From positions 1 to 48,039 of the forward strand of contig JAIEQA010000021.1 in the NCBI GenBank assembly GCA_019748095.1: a stretch of DNA of 48,039 nucleotides, read 5' to 3'. This document shows positions 26,941 through 35,734 of this stretch, one piece after another (within the stretch, counting starts at the first letter, position 1; each line of letters starts with the position of its first letter). The notes below the pieces were generated by a model. The model searched no databases. It was not told the origin of the DNA and saw nothing but the letters and a program-made list of their open reading frames with translations. Made by a program: the position numbers and the translations under genes. Origin of the DNA: Caulobacteraceae bacterium. GTDB taxonomy: Bacteria; Pseudomonadota; Alphaproteobacteria; Caulobacterales; Caulobacteraceae.

Positions 26941-28355
26941 GCGGCCGACCCTTGAAGGCCGATCTGGTCGTGATCGGCGCCGGATCGGGCGGTCTGTCCG
27001 TCGCGGCGGGGGCGGCCCAGCTGGGGCTGAAGGTCGTCCTGTTTGAAAAGGGCGAGATGGGCGGCGACTGCCTGAACTATGGCTGCGTTCCGTCAAAGGC
27101 CCTGATCGCCGCCGCCGACAAGGCGCATCAGGCCCGTTCAGCCGGCCTCGGCGTCGGCGCGACGGCCCCGGAGATCGATTTTGCGGCCGTCATGGCCCAC
27201 GTCCACGCCACCATCGCCACCATCGCGCCCGTCGACAGCCAGGAACGGTTCGAGGGCCTCGGCGTCCGCGTCGTCCGCGCTGCAGCGAGCTTCGTAGACG
27301 CGCGGACGGTCGCGGGCGGGGGCCTGCGGGTCCGGGCGCGCAAGATCGTCATCGCCACGGGCTCGCGCGCCGCCGTCCCGCCCATCCCGGGACTGGAGAC
27401 CACGCCCCATCTGACCAATGAAACGATCTTCGACCTCGCCGAGCGGCCGCGCCGGCTCATCGTGCTGGGCGGCGGCCCCATCGGTGTGGAACTGGGTCAG
27501 GCTTTCCGCCGGCTGGGCTCGGAGGTGGTGATCGTCGAGGCCGCGGAGATCCTGGGGCGCGAGGATCCCGCCGCTGCGGCGGTCGTGCTGACCCAGCTGA
27601 AAGCCGACGGCGTCGAGCTCCACCCCGGGACGAAGGCCGTGCGGATCGAGCCCGGTCCCGTTCTCATTGTCGAGGGGCCGGACGGCGAAAGCCGGATCGA
27701 GGGCTCTCACCTTCTGGTCGCGGTCGGCCGCCGCCCCTCCACGGACGGGCTGGATCTGGACAAGGCCGGCATCGCCCATGACGCCCGGGGCATCCGGACG
27801 GACCGGTCCCTGCGCACCACCAACCAGCGGGTCTACGCGGTGGGCGATGTCGCCGGTCGCGGCCAGTTCACCCATCTGGCCGGGGCCCACGCCTCGCTGG
27901 TTGTCCGGCGCGCCGTCTTCGCCCTGCCGGTCAATGCCGATGCCCTCGTCGTGCCCCGCGTGACCTATTGCGATCCCGAACTGGCGGCCGTCGGCCTGAC
28001 CGAAGCCGAGGCGCGCAAGACGCATGGCGACGACATCCGCGTCGAGACCTTTCCGTTCAGCGAGAACGACCGGGCCCAGGCCGAGGGCGACGTCCGGGGG
28101 TTCGGCAAGCTGGTCACGACGCGCAAGGGCAAGGTGCTGGGGGTCACGCTCGTGGGGCGTCACGCCGGGGATCACATCCACCTCTGGGCCCTGACCCTGT
28201 CAGCCGGGCTCAAGCTGAGCGCCCTGACCGGGATGATCGCCCCCTATCCGACCCGGGGCGAGATCAACAAGCGGCTGGCCGGCCTGTGGTATGTCCCGGC
28301 CCTGTTCAGCGGTCGGACGCGCAGACTGGTCTCGGTACTCAAACGTCTCGCCTGA
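26937..28355 (+). CDS. FAD-dependent pyridine nucleotide-disulfide oxidoreductase (MerA/Lpd-like)
   Basis: 472 aa class-I flavoprotein; GTG start overlaps the TVP38 stop by four bases. Motifs are GAGSGGLSVAAGAAQLG (FAD), the redox-active CLNYGC in GGDCLNYGCVPSKAL, GGGPIGVELGQAF (NAD(P)) and VYAVGDVAG. It lacks the N-terminal heavy-metal domain and the C-terminal CC pair of mercuric reductase. The C-terminal His-Pro-Thr-x-x-Glu dyad of lipoamide dehydrogenase is replaced by Tyr437-Pro-Thr-x-x-Glu. It therefore probably reduces something other than lipoamide or Hg(II). The substrate may belong to the neighbouring radical SAM pathway. Confidence 0.93.
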   Translation: MSGRPLKADLVVIGAGSGGLSVAAGAAQLGLKVVLFEKGEMGGDCLNYGCVPSKALIAAADKAHQARSAGLGVGATAPEIDFAAVMAHVHATIATIAPVDSQERFEGLGVRVVRAAASFVDARTVAGGGLRVRARKIVIATGSRAAVPPIPGLETTPHLTNETIFDLAERPRRLIVLGGGPIGVELGQAFRRLGSEVVIVEAAEILGREDPAAAAVVLTQLKADGVELHPGTKAVRIEPGPVLIVEGPDGESRIEGSHLLVAVGRRPSTDGLDLDKAGIAHDARGIRTDRSLRTTNQRVYAVGDVAGRGQFTHLAGAHASLVVRRAVFALPVNADALVVPRVTYCDPELAAVGLTEAEARKTHGDDIRVETFPFSENDRAQAEGDVRGFGKLVTTRKGKVLGVTLVGRHAGDHIHLWALTLSAGLKLSALTGMIAPYPTRGEINKRLAGLWYVPALFSGRTRRLVSVLKRLA

Positions 28356-28364
28356 CCCTCAGCC

Positions 28365-29474
28365 TCAGCCTGCGCGGCTGCGGGCGACAAACCCGAGGTC
28401 GAGCCGCCGCTTGAGCGCCAGCACGAGGCGGCCCTGCCACCACAGCCCGCCCCGCATCGCCAGCCCGGTCCCGTCGCCGAGATCCATGATCGAGAGCCAG
28501 CGGGTCTGTGGCCGGTACGGTCGAGGCTGCTCGCCCCGGCCCGAAGCGCAGAGATTGTCGAGCAGCACCGGGGCCGCCCGCACGCCGAACACGCCGGCGA
28601 ACGGGCGAGGCCAGCCCTTGATGGTCGCACAGTCCCCCGCTGCAAACAGCCGGTCGTCCCCGACGCTGCAGAGGATCGGGGCCAGTTTGAACCGCCCCCG
28701 GTCATCCAGCGGCAGACCCGCAGCCCGGGTCAGGGCGGGGGCCTGCAGACCGGTGGCCAGAACCAGATGATCGCAGGCGCGCGTCCGTCCGTCGCACAGG
28801 GCGATCCGGCCCGGCTCGAAAACCCGAAACCGGCCCGCCAGCCGACACACCCCGCGCCGGTCGAGGTTTCGCGTCAGGGCCCGCCCGGCACCCCCCGGAG
28901 CCCACCGGGCATCGGCGTGGGGCCCGACCAGGCTCAGGTTCGCGGTGCGACCATGGCGCTCATGCAGCCCGGTCAGGGCGGCGGCGATCTCAAAACCTGT
29001 CGGTCCGTCGCCGACGACCGCGATGGCCGGCGTCGGCTCGCCCGCAGCAAAGGCCGCCTCCAGCGCCCGACGCAGGGCGAACAACGAGGACAGGGGTTTG
29101 ACCGGCCAGACCCCGGGGCTGCCGGGTTCGACCCCGGGCGCAGCCGCGGCGACCACACTGCCGATGTTGAACGAGACCAGATCGAAACTGCGAACCGACC
29201 CGTCTCCCAGCGTCAGGCGACGCCGGGCCTGATCCATGCCGACAACCTCGGTCACGGCATGGGCGATACCGTTGCGTTCCGCCACGGCCGCCACATCGAT
29301 CCGCCCGGCGTCGGGTGCCATCGCCCCCGAAAGTATGGCGCTGGCCAGACCGGAATAGTCGAACGTCGCCGGGGCGATCAGGACCGGCTCGATTCCAGAG
29401 GCGCGCAACCGGTCCGCCCGGGCCAGCACCGCCAGATGGGCATGACCGGCCCCGACCAGCGCCAGAGTGAGCAC
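28365..29474 (-). CDS. NAD/FAD-dependent oxidoreductase (TIGR03169-like, SelD-N-terminus type)
   Basis: 369 aa from a GTG at 29474, chosen because the FAD fold starts immediately (LTLALVGAGHAHLAVLARAD). It has the second Rossmann segment AIAVVGDGPTGFEIAAALTGL and the FAD-binding ending DDRLFAAGDCATIKGW. GHAHL and the overall layout resemble the pyridine nucleotide-disulfide family seen either alone or fused to selenide-water dikinase. No dikinase is attached. It ends 10 bases from the convergent MerA-like gene. Electron-transfer partner unknown. Confidence 0.87.
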   Translation of the reverse strand: MLTLALVGAGHAHLAVLARADRLRASGIEPVLIAPATFDYSGLASAILSGAMAPDAGRIDVAAVAERNGIAHAVTEVVGMDQARRRLTLGDGSVRSFDLVSFNIGSVVAAAAPGVEPGSPGVWPVKPLSSLFALRRALEAAFAAGEPTPAIAVVGDGPTGFEIAAALTGLHERHGRTANLSLVGPHADARWAPGGAGRALTRNLDRRGVCRLAGRFRVFEPGRIALCDGRTRACDHLVLATGLQAPALTRAAGLPLDDRGRFKLAPILCSVGDDRLFAAGDCATIKGWPRPFAGVFGVRAAPVLLDNLCASGRGEQPRPYRPQTRWLSIMDLGDGTGLAMRGGLWWQGRLVLALKRRLDLGFVARSRAG

Positions 29475-29523
29475 TATCCGTGCCCCGTCCCGGACCCGCC
29501 GGTCGGCGACGTCCTGCGCGGGC

Positions 29524-30330
29524 TCAGGGCTGGAGCCGTCCGGACACCCCGTCCAGATAGGCCTCGATGCGCGCCGCATTGGCCCCGAGATCGCTCAGCC
29601 CCACCCGCGAGGTCGAGCGCACATCGATGACCGCGCCAGCCCCGTCGGGCCTCACCCGGACAGCCACATCGTCCTTGAAGCCGAACCAGAAGGTGGTGGC
29701 CGTCGCGTCCAGGGTTCCGGCGACCGGGTCCTGGGCCACGATCGTCCAGCCCTGCCCCTGCGCCTCGGCCAGGGCCGCCGCCCAGGCCGCAGCCGGTGTC
29801 GCCGCCGTGGTCAGGGGCCTGACCTCCGGATAGGCCTCTGCCGCGATCTGACCCAGGGTGCGGTCGGCCAGTTCCGCGAACCGGGGACCCTGGTATTTCT
29901 CCAGTGTGGAGACCGGCACGCCCAGGCTGACCACCGGATTGGTCCCCGGCGAGCGCGACCGTTCGGCCATGAGTTGAGGCGAGAAGACCGGCGGGTCGCC
30001 CGGCCGGGTCGAGACGTCGTGGATCGGCGGGATTCCCTCCGCCTGGCCCCGCACCCAGACAAGATAGCCCAGCGCCGCCAGCGGAATCAGCATCGCCACC
30101 ATGGCCGACCGCCAGCCCTTGCGCGGAGCCTTCAACAGGGTCGCGATCAGGGCAACGACCGCGAGGGCGAGAACGCCGAGGATCAGCCTCGGCCCCCAGG
30201 TGATGATCAGCGTCCCGAGGCTGAGCTGCCAATCGAGAACCCCGAACCGCGCGCCGAGCGCCGCTCCGGCAAAATAGACCGGCAACAACAGGGCGAGGAT
30301 CAGAACCAGCCGGGCAAAGCTTGAACGCAT
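29524..30330 (-). CDS. DUF1499 membrane-anchored protein
   Basis: 268 aa from the ATG at 30330 with GGAG upstream. Three hydrophobic segments (about 6-26, 40-65, 75-93) precede a soluble DUF1499 domain of about 140 residues. Recognisable pieces are DVSTRPGDPPVF, YPEVRPL, GWTIVAQDP and FWFGFKDDVAVRVRP, then GAVIDVRSTSRVGLSDLGANAARI near the C-terminus. DUF1499 has no known activity. It lies 49 bases upstream of the oxidoreductase on the same strand and is divergent from the radical SAM gene. Confidence 0.9.
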   Translation of the reverse strand: MRSSFARLVLILALLLPVYFAGAALGARFGVLDWQLSLGTLIITWGPRLILGVLALAVVALIATLLKAPRKGWRSAMVAMLIPLAALGYLVWVRGQAEGIPPIHDVSTRPGDPPVFSPQLMAERSRSPGTNPVVSLGVPVSTLEKYQGPRFAELADRTLGQIAAEAYPEVRPLTTAATPAAAWAAALAEAQGQGWTIVAQDPVAGTLDATATTFWFGFKDDVAVRVRPDGAGAVIDVRSTSRVGLSDLGANAARIEAYLDGVSGRLQP

Positions 30331-30485
30331 GGGTCGGCTCCACAAATCTCTGTTCCTCCCTATTTCCACGCGCCGCGCCTGGACGCCAGTGCCGCGAGGC
30401 AGCGACGAAACTCCTCAAGCGTCAGCATCGTATCTGGACGAGCGCCGCTTGCGCTCGTCGGGCGCGCCCTGCAGAGGTCCAACAC

Positions 30486-31457
30486 ATGTCCATGGTTGCC
30501 GTATCGCCCTTTGTCACCGGCCGCGCGCAGACGCTGTCGCCGCAGAAATTCTCCGATCCCGTCCGGACCCTCGACGGATCACCCCGCGCCGGTGTGTCGC
30601 TGGAACGGCTGGAGACCCTGTGGTTCAACACCGGCACCCTGTGCAACATCGCCTGCATCAACTGCTATATCGAGAGCTCCCCGACCAATGACGCCCTGGC
30701 CTGGCTGACGCGGTCGGACGCCCGGGCCTATCTGGACGAGATCGCAGCGCTCGGCCTCGGGACGGCCGAGATCGGCTTTACCGGCGGCGAGCCGTTCATG
30801 AACCCGGACATTCTGGCGATGATGGAGGACGCGCTCGCGGCCGGGCATCGGGTGCTGGTCCTGAGCAACGCCATGCGGCCCATGACCCGCTGGGACCAGC
30901 GTCTGGCCCGGCTGGCGCAGGTCGGCGGCGACCGGCTGGTCCTGCGCATCAGTCTGGACCACCACAGCGGGGCGATCCACGACGCCGAACGCGGCGAGGG
31001 CGCGTGGAACAAGGCGTGGGAGGGCCTGCGCTGGCTGCGCGACCATGGGTTCCGCCTCGCCATCGCCGGACGACGGCTGGCCCATGAGGAAGAGCCAGCC
31101 GCCCGCGCCGCCTTCGCCGCCCTGTTCGCCCGCGAGGGTCTGGCGGTAGACGCCACCGACCCCGGATCGCTGGTGCTGTTTCCCGAGATGGAACCCGCCG
31201 CAGACGTGCCCGAGATCACCGAGGCCTGCTGGGGTATCCTGCACCGATCACCGGCTGAAATGATGTGCGCCACAAGCCGGATGGTGGTCCGCCGCCGGGG
31301 GGCGGAGACCCCCGTGGTCGTGGCCTGCACCCTGACCCCCTATGATCCCGGCTTCGAACTGGGCCGGACCCTGGCCGAGGCCTTGGGCCGGGTCCGGCTC
31401 AACCACCCCTTCTGCGCCCAGTTCTGCGTGCTCGGCGGGGCCAGCTGCAGCGCGTGA
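30486..31457 (+). CDS. Radical SAM enzyme with six C-terminal cysteines
   Basis: 323 aa from the ATG at 30486, with AGAGG at the proper distance. The SAM-binding iron-sulfur motif is C53-x3-C57-x2-C60 (TLCNIACINCYIES), and GGEP is at 100-103. The C-terminal 80 residues hold Cys248, 261, 281, 310, 314 and 321, enough to bind one or more auxiliary 4Fe-4S clusters in a SPASM/twitch-like manner. It overlaps the next gene by four bases (GTGA). The two following transferases normally accompany radical SAM protein TIGR04167 (ArsS). This protein lacks that family's visible features, so the product is unknown. Confidence 0.92.
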   Translation: MSMVAVSPFVTGRAQTLSPQKFSDPVRTLDGSPRAGVSLERLETLWFNTGTLCNIACINCYIESSPTNDALAWLTRSDARAYLDEIAALGLGTAEIGFTGGEPFMNPDILAMMEDALAAGHRVLVLSNAMRPMTRWDQRLARLAQVGGDRLVLRISLDHHSGAIHDAERGEGAWNKAWEGLRWLRDHGFRLAIAGRRLAHEEEPAARAAFAALFAREGLAVDATDPGSLVLFPEMEPAADVPEITEACWGILHRSPAEMMCATSRMVVRRRGAETPVVVACTLTPYDPGFELGRTLAEALGRVRLNHPFCAQFCVLGGASCSA

Positions 31458-32143
31458 CGGGACCGGAGTCCCTGTCCGACCTGGAGGTGGTCATTCCGAC
31501 CCTGAATGCGGCCGCCAGCCTGCCTGCCACGCTTGCCGCGCTGCCCCCGGGCGTGTCGGTCATCGTCAGCGACGGCGGTTCGACCGACGGGACGCCTGAT
31601 CTCGCCAGAGCCGCCGGCTGCCGGTTCGTGAGCGGCCCGCGCGGCCGCGGTCAGCAGTTGCGGCGGGGTGCCGAAGCGGCCACGCGGCCATGGCGGCTGT
31701 TCCTGCATGCCGACACGGTCGTCTCACCGGAAGGCTGGGGTGCCATCGCCCGGCATATCGCCGACCCGACCACCCCTGCGCTCGCCGCCTCGCTGCGGCT
31801 CGCGATCGACGATGACGCCTGGCAGGCGCGCTGGATCGAGCGGGCGGTCGCGCTGCGTGTCCGCCACCTTGGCCTGCCCTATGGCGATCAGGGCCTGCTG
31901 ATCCATCGGGACCTCTATGCCGCCATCGGAGGCTATCGCGACCTGCCGCTGATGGAGGACGTCGAGATCATGGGCCGGCTTGGCCGCGACCGGCACACCG
32001 CGCTGGACGGGACGGCCCTGACGTCGGCGACCCGCTGGCGCAGGCGCGGCTGGATCGGCCAGACGGGGCTGAACCTCACCTGCCTCGCCCTCTTCCGGCT
32101 GGGCGTCCCGGCCGAACGGATCACCCGTCTCTATGATCGCTAG
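31454..32143 (+). CDS. GT2 glycosyltransferase, TIGR04283 type (rSAM/selenodomain-associated transferase 2)
   Basis: 229 aa. The GT-A fold motifs are LEVVIPTLNAAASLPATL, VSDGGSTDGTPDLA and FLHADT, the last acting as the metal-binding DxD equivalent. A later LPLMEDVEIMGRLG matches the acceptor/base region. No membrane helix, so it works in the cytoplasm. GTG start within the radical SAM gene's stop, and its own end overlaps the next gene by 11 bases. This places rSAM, transferase 2 and transferase 1 on one transcript. Donor and acceptor are unknown. Confidence 0.92.
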   Translation: MTGPESLSDLEVVIPTLNAAASLPATLAALPPGVSVIVSDGGSTDGTPDLARAAGCRFVSGPRGRGQQLRRGAEAATRPWRLFLHADTVVSPEGWGAIARHIADPTTPALAASLRLAIDDDAWQARWIERAVALRVRHLGLPYGDQGLLIHRDLYAAIGGYRDLPLMEDVEIMGRLGRDRHTALDGTALTSATRWRRRGWIGQTGLNLTCLALFRLGVPAERITRLYDR

Positions 32144-32777
32144 ACCCCGTCATCTCGTCATCTTCGCCCGCCGGCCCCGGCTGGGGGTCGGCAAGCGCCG
32201 GCTGGCGGCGGATGTCGGCGACGTCGAGGCGCTGCGCTTCGCCCGGGGTGCGCTCGATCAGTTGATCCGGACCCTCGCCCCCGACCCACGCTGGCACCTC
32301 TGGCTGGCCGTCGCCCCGGATCGGCCGCTGGACTGGGTCCCGGCCGGGACAGCCCTCCCCCAGGGCCCGGGCGATCTGGGTCAGCGCCTGACGCGCGTCA
32401 TCCGGGGCCTGCCGCCCGGCCCGGTCGTGGTTCTGGGCAGCGACACCCCGACCGTGACCCGGGCCGATGTCGGGGCCGCCTTCCGGGCGCTGGGGCCCCA
32501 TCGCGCGGTGTTCGGCCCGGCGCCGGACGGGGGCTACTGGCTGATCGGCCTCAGGCGCGGGCCCGGCGAGCGCCTGCCCTTCGCGGGCGTGCGATGGTCG
32601 ACGCCGGACGCCCTGTCAGACACATTGGCCCGGCTCGAGGGCTCTCCGGTGGCAATGCTTCGCCTGCAGGAAGACGTCGACGACGGGCCGGCCCTGAAGC
32701 GTTACCGCGCCGGTGGCGCACCGAACTTGCGGCAGCAGAGCGACGCCAGCCTCGAAACGAGGTCCGGATCCCACTGA
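32133..32777 (+). CDS. DUF2064 transferase, TIGR04282 type (rSAM/selenodomain-associated transferase 1)
   Basis: 214 aa nucleotidyltransferase/glycosyltransferase-like GT-A protein. It shows HLVIFARRPRLGVGKRRLA at the start, VVVLGSDTPTVTRADV (DxD-like) and FGPAPDGGYWLIGL. Family members are suspected of transferring a nucleotide or sugar in the same pathway as TIGR04283. The family core ends near LKRYR; about 23 further residues overlap the convergent phosphorylase gene by 76 bases, so this tail may be under dual constraint or the gene was extended by loss of an earlier stop. Confidence 0.9.
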   Translation: MIARPRHLVIFARRPRLGVGKRRLAADVGDVEALRFARGALDQLIRTLAPDPRWHLWLAVAPDRPLDWVPAGTALPQGPGDLGQRLTRVIRGLPPGPVVVLGSDTPTVTRADVGAAFRALGPHRAVFGPAPDGGYWLIGLRRGPGERLPFAGVRWSTPDALSDTLARLEGSPVAMLRLQEDVDDGPALKRYRAGGAPNLRQQSDASLETRSGSH

Positions 32778-33583
32778 TCCGGTGGTGTGACCACGGCCAT
32801 GTCCAGCGTCGTATCGATCGGCGAGGCCGCGCGGTGCGGCGGCAGGGCCCGCACCAGGGTCTCGACCAGTCCCCGCGCCGCCTCCGCATTGCGCTTCAGG
32901 ATGGCCAGCACATCGGTCACCTGAACCTCGGCCGTATGCTCGCGCCAGCAGTCATAGTCAGTGACCATGCCGACGCAGGCGTAGGGCAGCTCGGCCTCGC
33001 GGGCCAGCCGCGCCTCGGGCATCCCGGTCATGCCGATCACATCACAACCCCACGACCGGTACAGATGGCTCTCGGCCCGGGTCGAGAACTGGGGCCCCTC
33101 GATGGCGACATAGGTGCCGCCCCGGCGGATCTCGATGCTGCGGGCCAGCCCGGCCTCCAGCGCCAGTCCGGACAGTCTCGGACAGACCGGATCGGCCAGC
33201 GACACATGGGCCACCACGCCGGTCCCGAAGAAGGATCCTGGCCGCCCCACGGTCCGGTCCACATACTGGTCGACGACCACGAACTGACCGGGCGCGAGGT
33301 CCTCGCGCAACGACCCGACCGCGGAGACCGACAGGACGTCGGTGCAGCCGATCGCCTTGAGCGCAGCGATATTGGCACGGGCGTTGACCTCGCCCGGCGG
33401 AATGCGATGGCCGCGCCCATGGCGTGGCAGGAAGGCGATGCGCGTCCCGTTCAAGCGTCCGGTCAGGATGGCGTCGGAGGGCTGGCCCCAGGGCGTCTCG
33501 CACGCCCGCCAGACCGGGTCCTCAAGCCCGTCGATCGCGCTCAGGCCGGAGCCCCCCATCACGCCGAGGAACCATTCACCCAA
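32702..33583 (-). CDS. mtnP: S-methyl-5'-thioadenosine phosphorylase-like enzyme
   Basis: 293 aa. TTG start at 33583, supported by GGAG seven bases upstream; GTG and ATG codons follow within nine residues. Signatures of the MTA/PNP family are GVMGGSGL, FLPRHGRGHRIPPGEVNARANI, VAIEGPQFSTRAES and DVIGMTGMPEARLAREAELPYACV. The enzyme cleaves the N-glycosidic bond of MTA with phosphate. Family members also accept 5'-deoxyadenosine, the by-product of radical SAM chemistry. That links it to the neighbouring rSAM enzyme, although MTA salvage alone is possible. It could equally be a methylthioinosine phosphorylase. C-terminal codons overlap the transferase gene. Confidence 0.9.
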   Translation of the reverse strand: MGEWFLGVMGGSGLSAIDGLEDPVWRACETPWGQPSDAILTGRLNGTRIAFLPRHGRGHRIPPGEVNARANIAALKAIGCTDVLSVSAVGSLREDLAPGQFVVVDQYVDRTVGRPGSFFGTGVVAHVSLADPVCPRLSGLALEAGLARSIEIRRGGTYVAIEGPQFSTRAESHLYRSWGCDVIGMTGMPEARLAREAELPYACVGMVTDYDCWREHTAEVQVTDVLAILKRNAEAARGLVETLVRALPPHRAASPIDTTLDMAVVTPPDQWDPDLVSRLASLCCRKFGAPPAR

Positions 33584-33705
33584 GGGCCTGCTCCGCCATG
33601 TTCAATCCTGCTGAAGCCGGAGGATCGCATGAGTCGGACCGGTTCCATCAGGGCGGCCCCCGGTACAATCCGGATCGGACGGGGGCTCCTGGCAGCCGCA
33701 GGGTC

Positions 33706-35487
33706 TCAGAACGCCTGCCAGTCGGCCAGAGCCCCGCCGCCGGCAGCCCTCTGAGGCCGGGACCGCTCCGTGGCAGCAGGGGTGCGGCCCGCAGAGTGAC
33801 GTCCGGGCTGGACCAGTTCCAGCCGCCGGGATCGTGGCGCGCCGGCACTGGTCTCGAACCGGCCGACGAGGGCGGTCAGTTCGAGCGCCTCATTGTTGAG
33901 GTTGTTGGCCGCGGCCGTGGCCTCCTCCACCATGGCGGCGTTCTGCTGGGTGACCTGGTCCATCTGGTTGATCGCCGTATTGACCTCGGCCACAGCCGTC
34001 GATTGTTCGGTGGCGGAGACCGCGATCTCTGCAATCAGGGAATCGATCTCTGTGACCATGGCGACGATCCCCACCAGCGCCTCACCCGTTTCGCCTACGA
34101 GCTTGACGCCCTTGCCAACCTGGGCGGTCGAGGACGAGATCAGCGCCTTGATCTCCCTGGCCGCTTCGGCCGAGCGCTGGGCCAGGGCCCGGACTTCCTG
34201 GGCCACCACGGCGAAGCCCTTTCCGGCTTCGCCGGCCCGGGCGGCCTCGACCCCGGCGTTCAGGGCCAGCAGATTGGTCTGGAAGGCGATCTCGTCGATG
34301 ACGCCGATGATCTGGCTGATCTCGCGCGAGCTCGCCTCGATTTCGCCCATGGCGGCCACGGCCTCCTGAACGACAGCGCCGGAACTGGCGGCACCGGCCC
34401 GAGCGTTGGACGCGGCAGATGAGGCCAGCTTGGCACCCTCGGCGCTGCGCTTCACCGTCGCGGTAATCTCGTCGAGGGCGGCGGCGGTCTGCTCGAGGCT
34501 GGCCGCCTGCTGCTCGGTCCGTTGCGACAGGTCGTCGGAGGCCTTGGCGATCTCGGTCGCGCCGGTACCGACGCTCGTCGTGGTGGCGGCGACCGCGGTC
34601 AGGGTTTCGTCGAGGGTCGACATGGCGGCATTGAAGTCTGCCCGGACCTTCTCGAAGGCTGCTTCAACGGGGCGCTCGATCCTGTAGCGGAGATTGTTTC
34701 CCGCCAACTCGGACAAGCCTGTGGCGATCTCGTCCACCGCCCTGATGCGGCCAGTCACATCAGTGGCGAATTTCACCACCTTTACGACCTTGCCGTCCGG
34801 ATCGAAGACTGGATTATAGGAGGCCTGGATCCAGATATCCTTGCCTGACTTGGTGATACGCCTGAACTCGGCGGCGACGAATTCTCCAGTCCTGAGCCTG
34901 TGCCACAACTCTGCGTACCCGGAAGATTGGGCTTCAGCAGGGTCGACAAACAGGCTGTGGTGACGCCCCTCGATCTCGGCGAGCGTATAACCGAGCGCGG
35001 CGAGAAAATTGTCATTGGCCGTGATGATGTCGCCGGTCGGGGTGAATTCGATCACCGCCTGGGCACGCGAGACCGCCGCCATCTTGCCTTCATAATCCGT
35101 GTTCTGAACCTGGGCTGCGGTGATGTCCGAGGCCACCTTCACGACCTTGATCACCCTGCCCCTGCCATCGAGGACAGGATTGTAGGAGGCCTCGATCCAG
35201 ACCTCGCGCCCACCCTTCCCTATGCGACGATAGCGGCGCTGATCGAACTCGCCCCGGCCGAGCTTGGCCCAGAAAGCGGCATACTCCGGGCGTTCGGCCT
35301 CCTGCGGATCCACAAACAGCCTGTGATGCTGTCCTTTTATCTCAGACAGCGCATAGCCCATCGTCGTGCAGAAGTTTTCGTTGGCGGTCAGGATTCGACC
35401 CTTGGGGTCGAACTCGATGATCGCGAGAGACCGACTGAGCGCCGTCAGTACCACGGCCGCCTGGCCCTGATTGGTCAATCCAAGCAT
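33706..35487 (-). CDS. Soluble methyl-accepting chemotaxis protein with two PAS domains
   Basis: 593 aa from the ATG at 35487; a TTG start at 35535 with a stronger ribosome site is possible. PAS domains lie at about 15-120 and 135-240. They have nearly repeated motifs ([48 protein letters not shown]), suggesting internal duplication. A HAMP-like linker and long coiled coil follow. The signalling tip is [21 protein letters not shown]. No transmembrane helix is present, so it senses a cytoplasmic signal, perhaps via heme or flavin. It ends in DWQAF, the x-W-x-x-F pentapeptide that tethers CheR/CheB in other receptors. No che genes are nearby. Confidence 0.94.
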   Translation of the reverse strand: MLGLTNQGQAAVVLTALSRSLAIIEFDPKGRILTANENFCTTMGYALSEIKGQHHRLFVDPQEAERPEYAAFWAKLGRGEFDQRRYRRIGKGGREVWIEASYNPVLDGRGRVIKVVKVASDITAAQVQNTDYEGKMAAVSRAQAVIEFTPTGDIITANDNFLAALGYTLAEIEGRHHSLFVDPAEAQSSGYAELWHRLRTGEFVAAEFRRITKSGKDIWIQASYNPVFDPDGKVVKVVKFATDVTGRIRAVDEIATGLSELAGNNLRYRIERPVEAAFEKVRADFNAAMSTLDETLTAVAATTTSVGTGATEIAKASDDLSQRTEQQAASLEQTAAALDEITATVKRSAEGAKLASSAASNARAGAASSGAVVQEAVAAMGEIEASSREISQIIGVIDEIAFQTNLLALNAGVEAARAGEAGKGFAVVAQEVRALAQRSAEAAREIKALISSSTAQVGKGVKLVGETGEALVGIVAMVTEIDSLIAEIAVSATEQSTAVAEVNTAINQMDQVTQQNAAMVEEATAAANNLNNEALELTALVGRFETSAGAPRSRRLELVQPGRHSAGRTPAATERSRPQRAAGGGALADWQAF

Positions 35488-35532
35488 TGTCTGTCCCCGA
35501 TCGCCCTGAGCGAACAACGTTCCTCGTTTGAT

Positions 35533-35545
35533 CAACCGTTCCTCC
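35533..35545 (-). promoter_or_regulatory. Strong Shine-Dalgarno before a TTG codon
   Basis: On the minus strand GGAGG (35545-35541) is spaced five bases from a TTG (35535-35533) in frame with the chemoreceptor. This argues for a TTG start adding 16 residues. The downstream ATG at 35487 has only GGGGAC upstream but fits the usual N-terminus of such receptors. I left the gene at the ATG. Confidence 0.45.
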
Positions 35546-35734
35546 AGGATTCATAAGAAATCGCTACGCGGCAGGACTAACGACGCCCTGTCGCGCGGCC
35601 AGGCGCGACACCGGACCTGAAAGCCCTCGTCCGCCAACGGGCGGGCCCGAGCCTCGAGCCTCCACCCGGGAGAGCCCCGGAGTCTTGCCGACGATCGTTA
35701 CCGGTCAACCCGGACGGTCCGGGGCGAGCAATGC

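Noticed and set aside
25108..27096. 662-codon open frame antisense to DUF547 and TVP38
   Set aside because: Low-complexity composition typical of high-GC antisense frames.
26937..28355. Mercuric reductase and mer operon
   Set aside because: No heavy-metal domain, no C-terminal Cys pair, no merR/merT/merP nearby.
25411..33583. Arsenosugar biosynthesis cluster
   Set aside because: Transferases and phosphorylase fit, but no ArsM or ArsR is present and the radical SAM protein does not resemble ArsS, so I did not assign this pathway.
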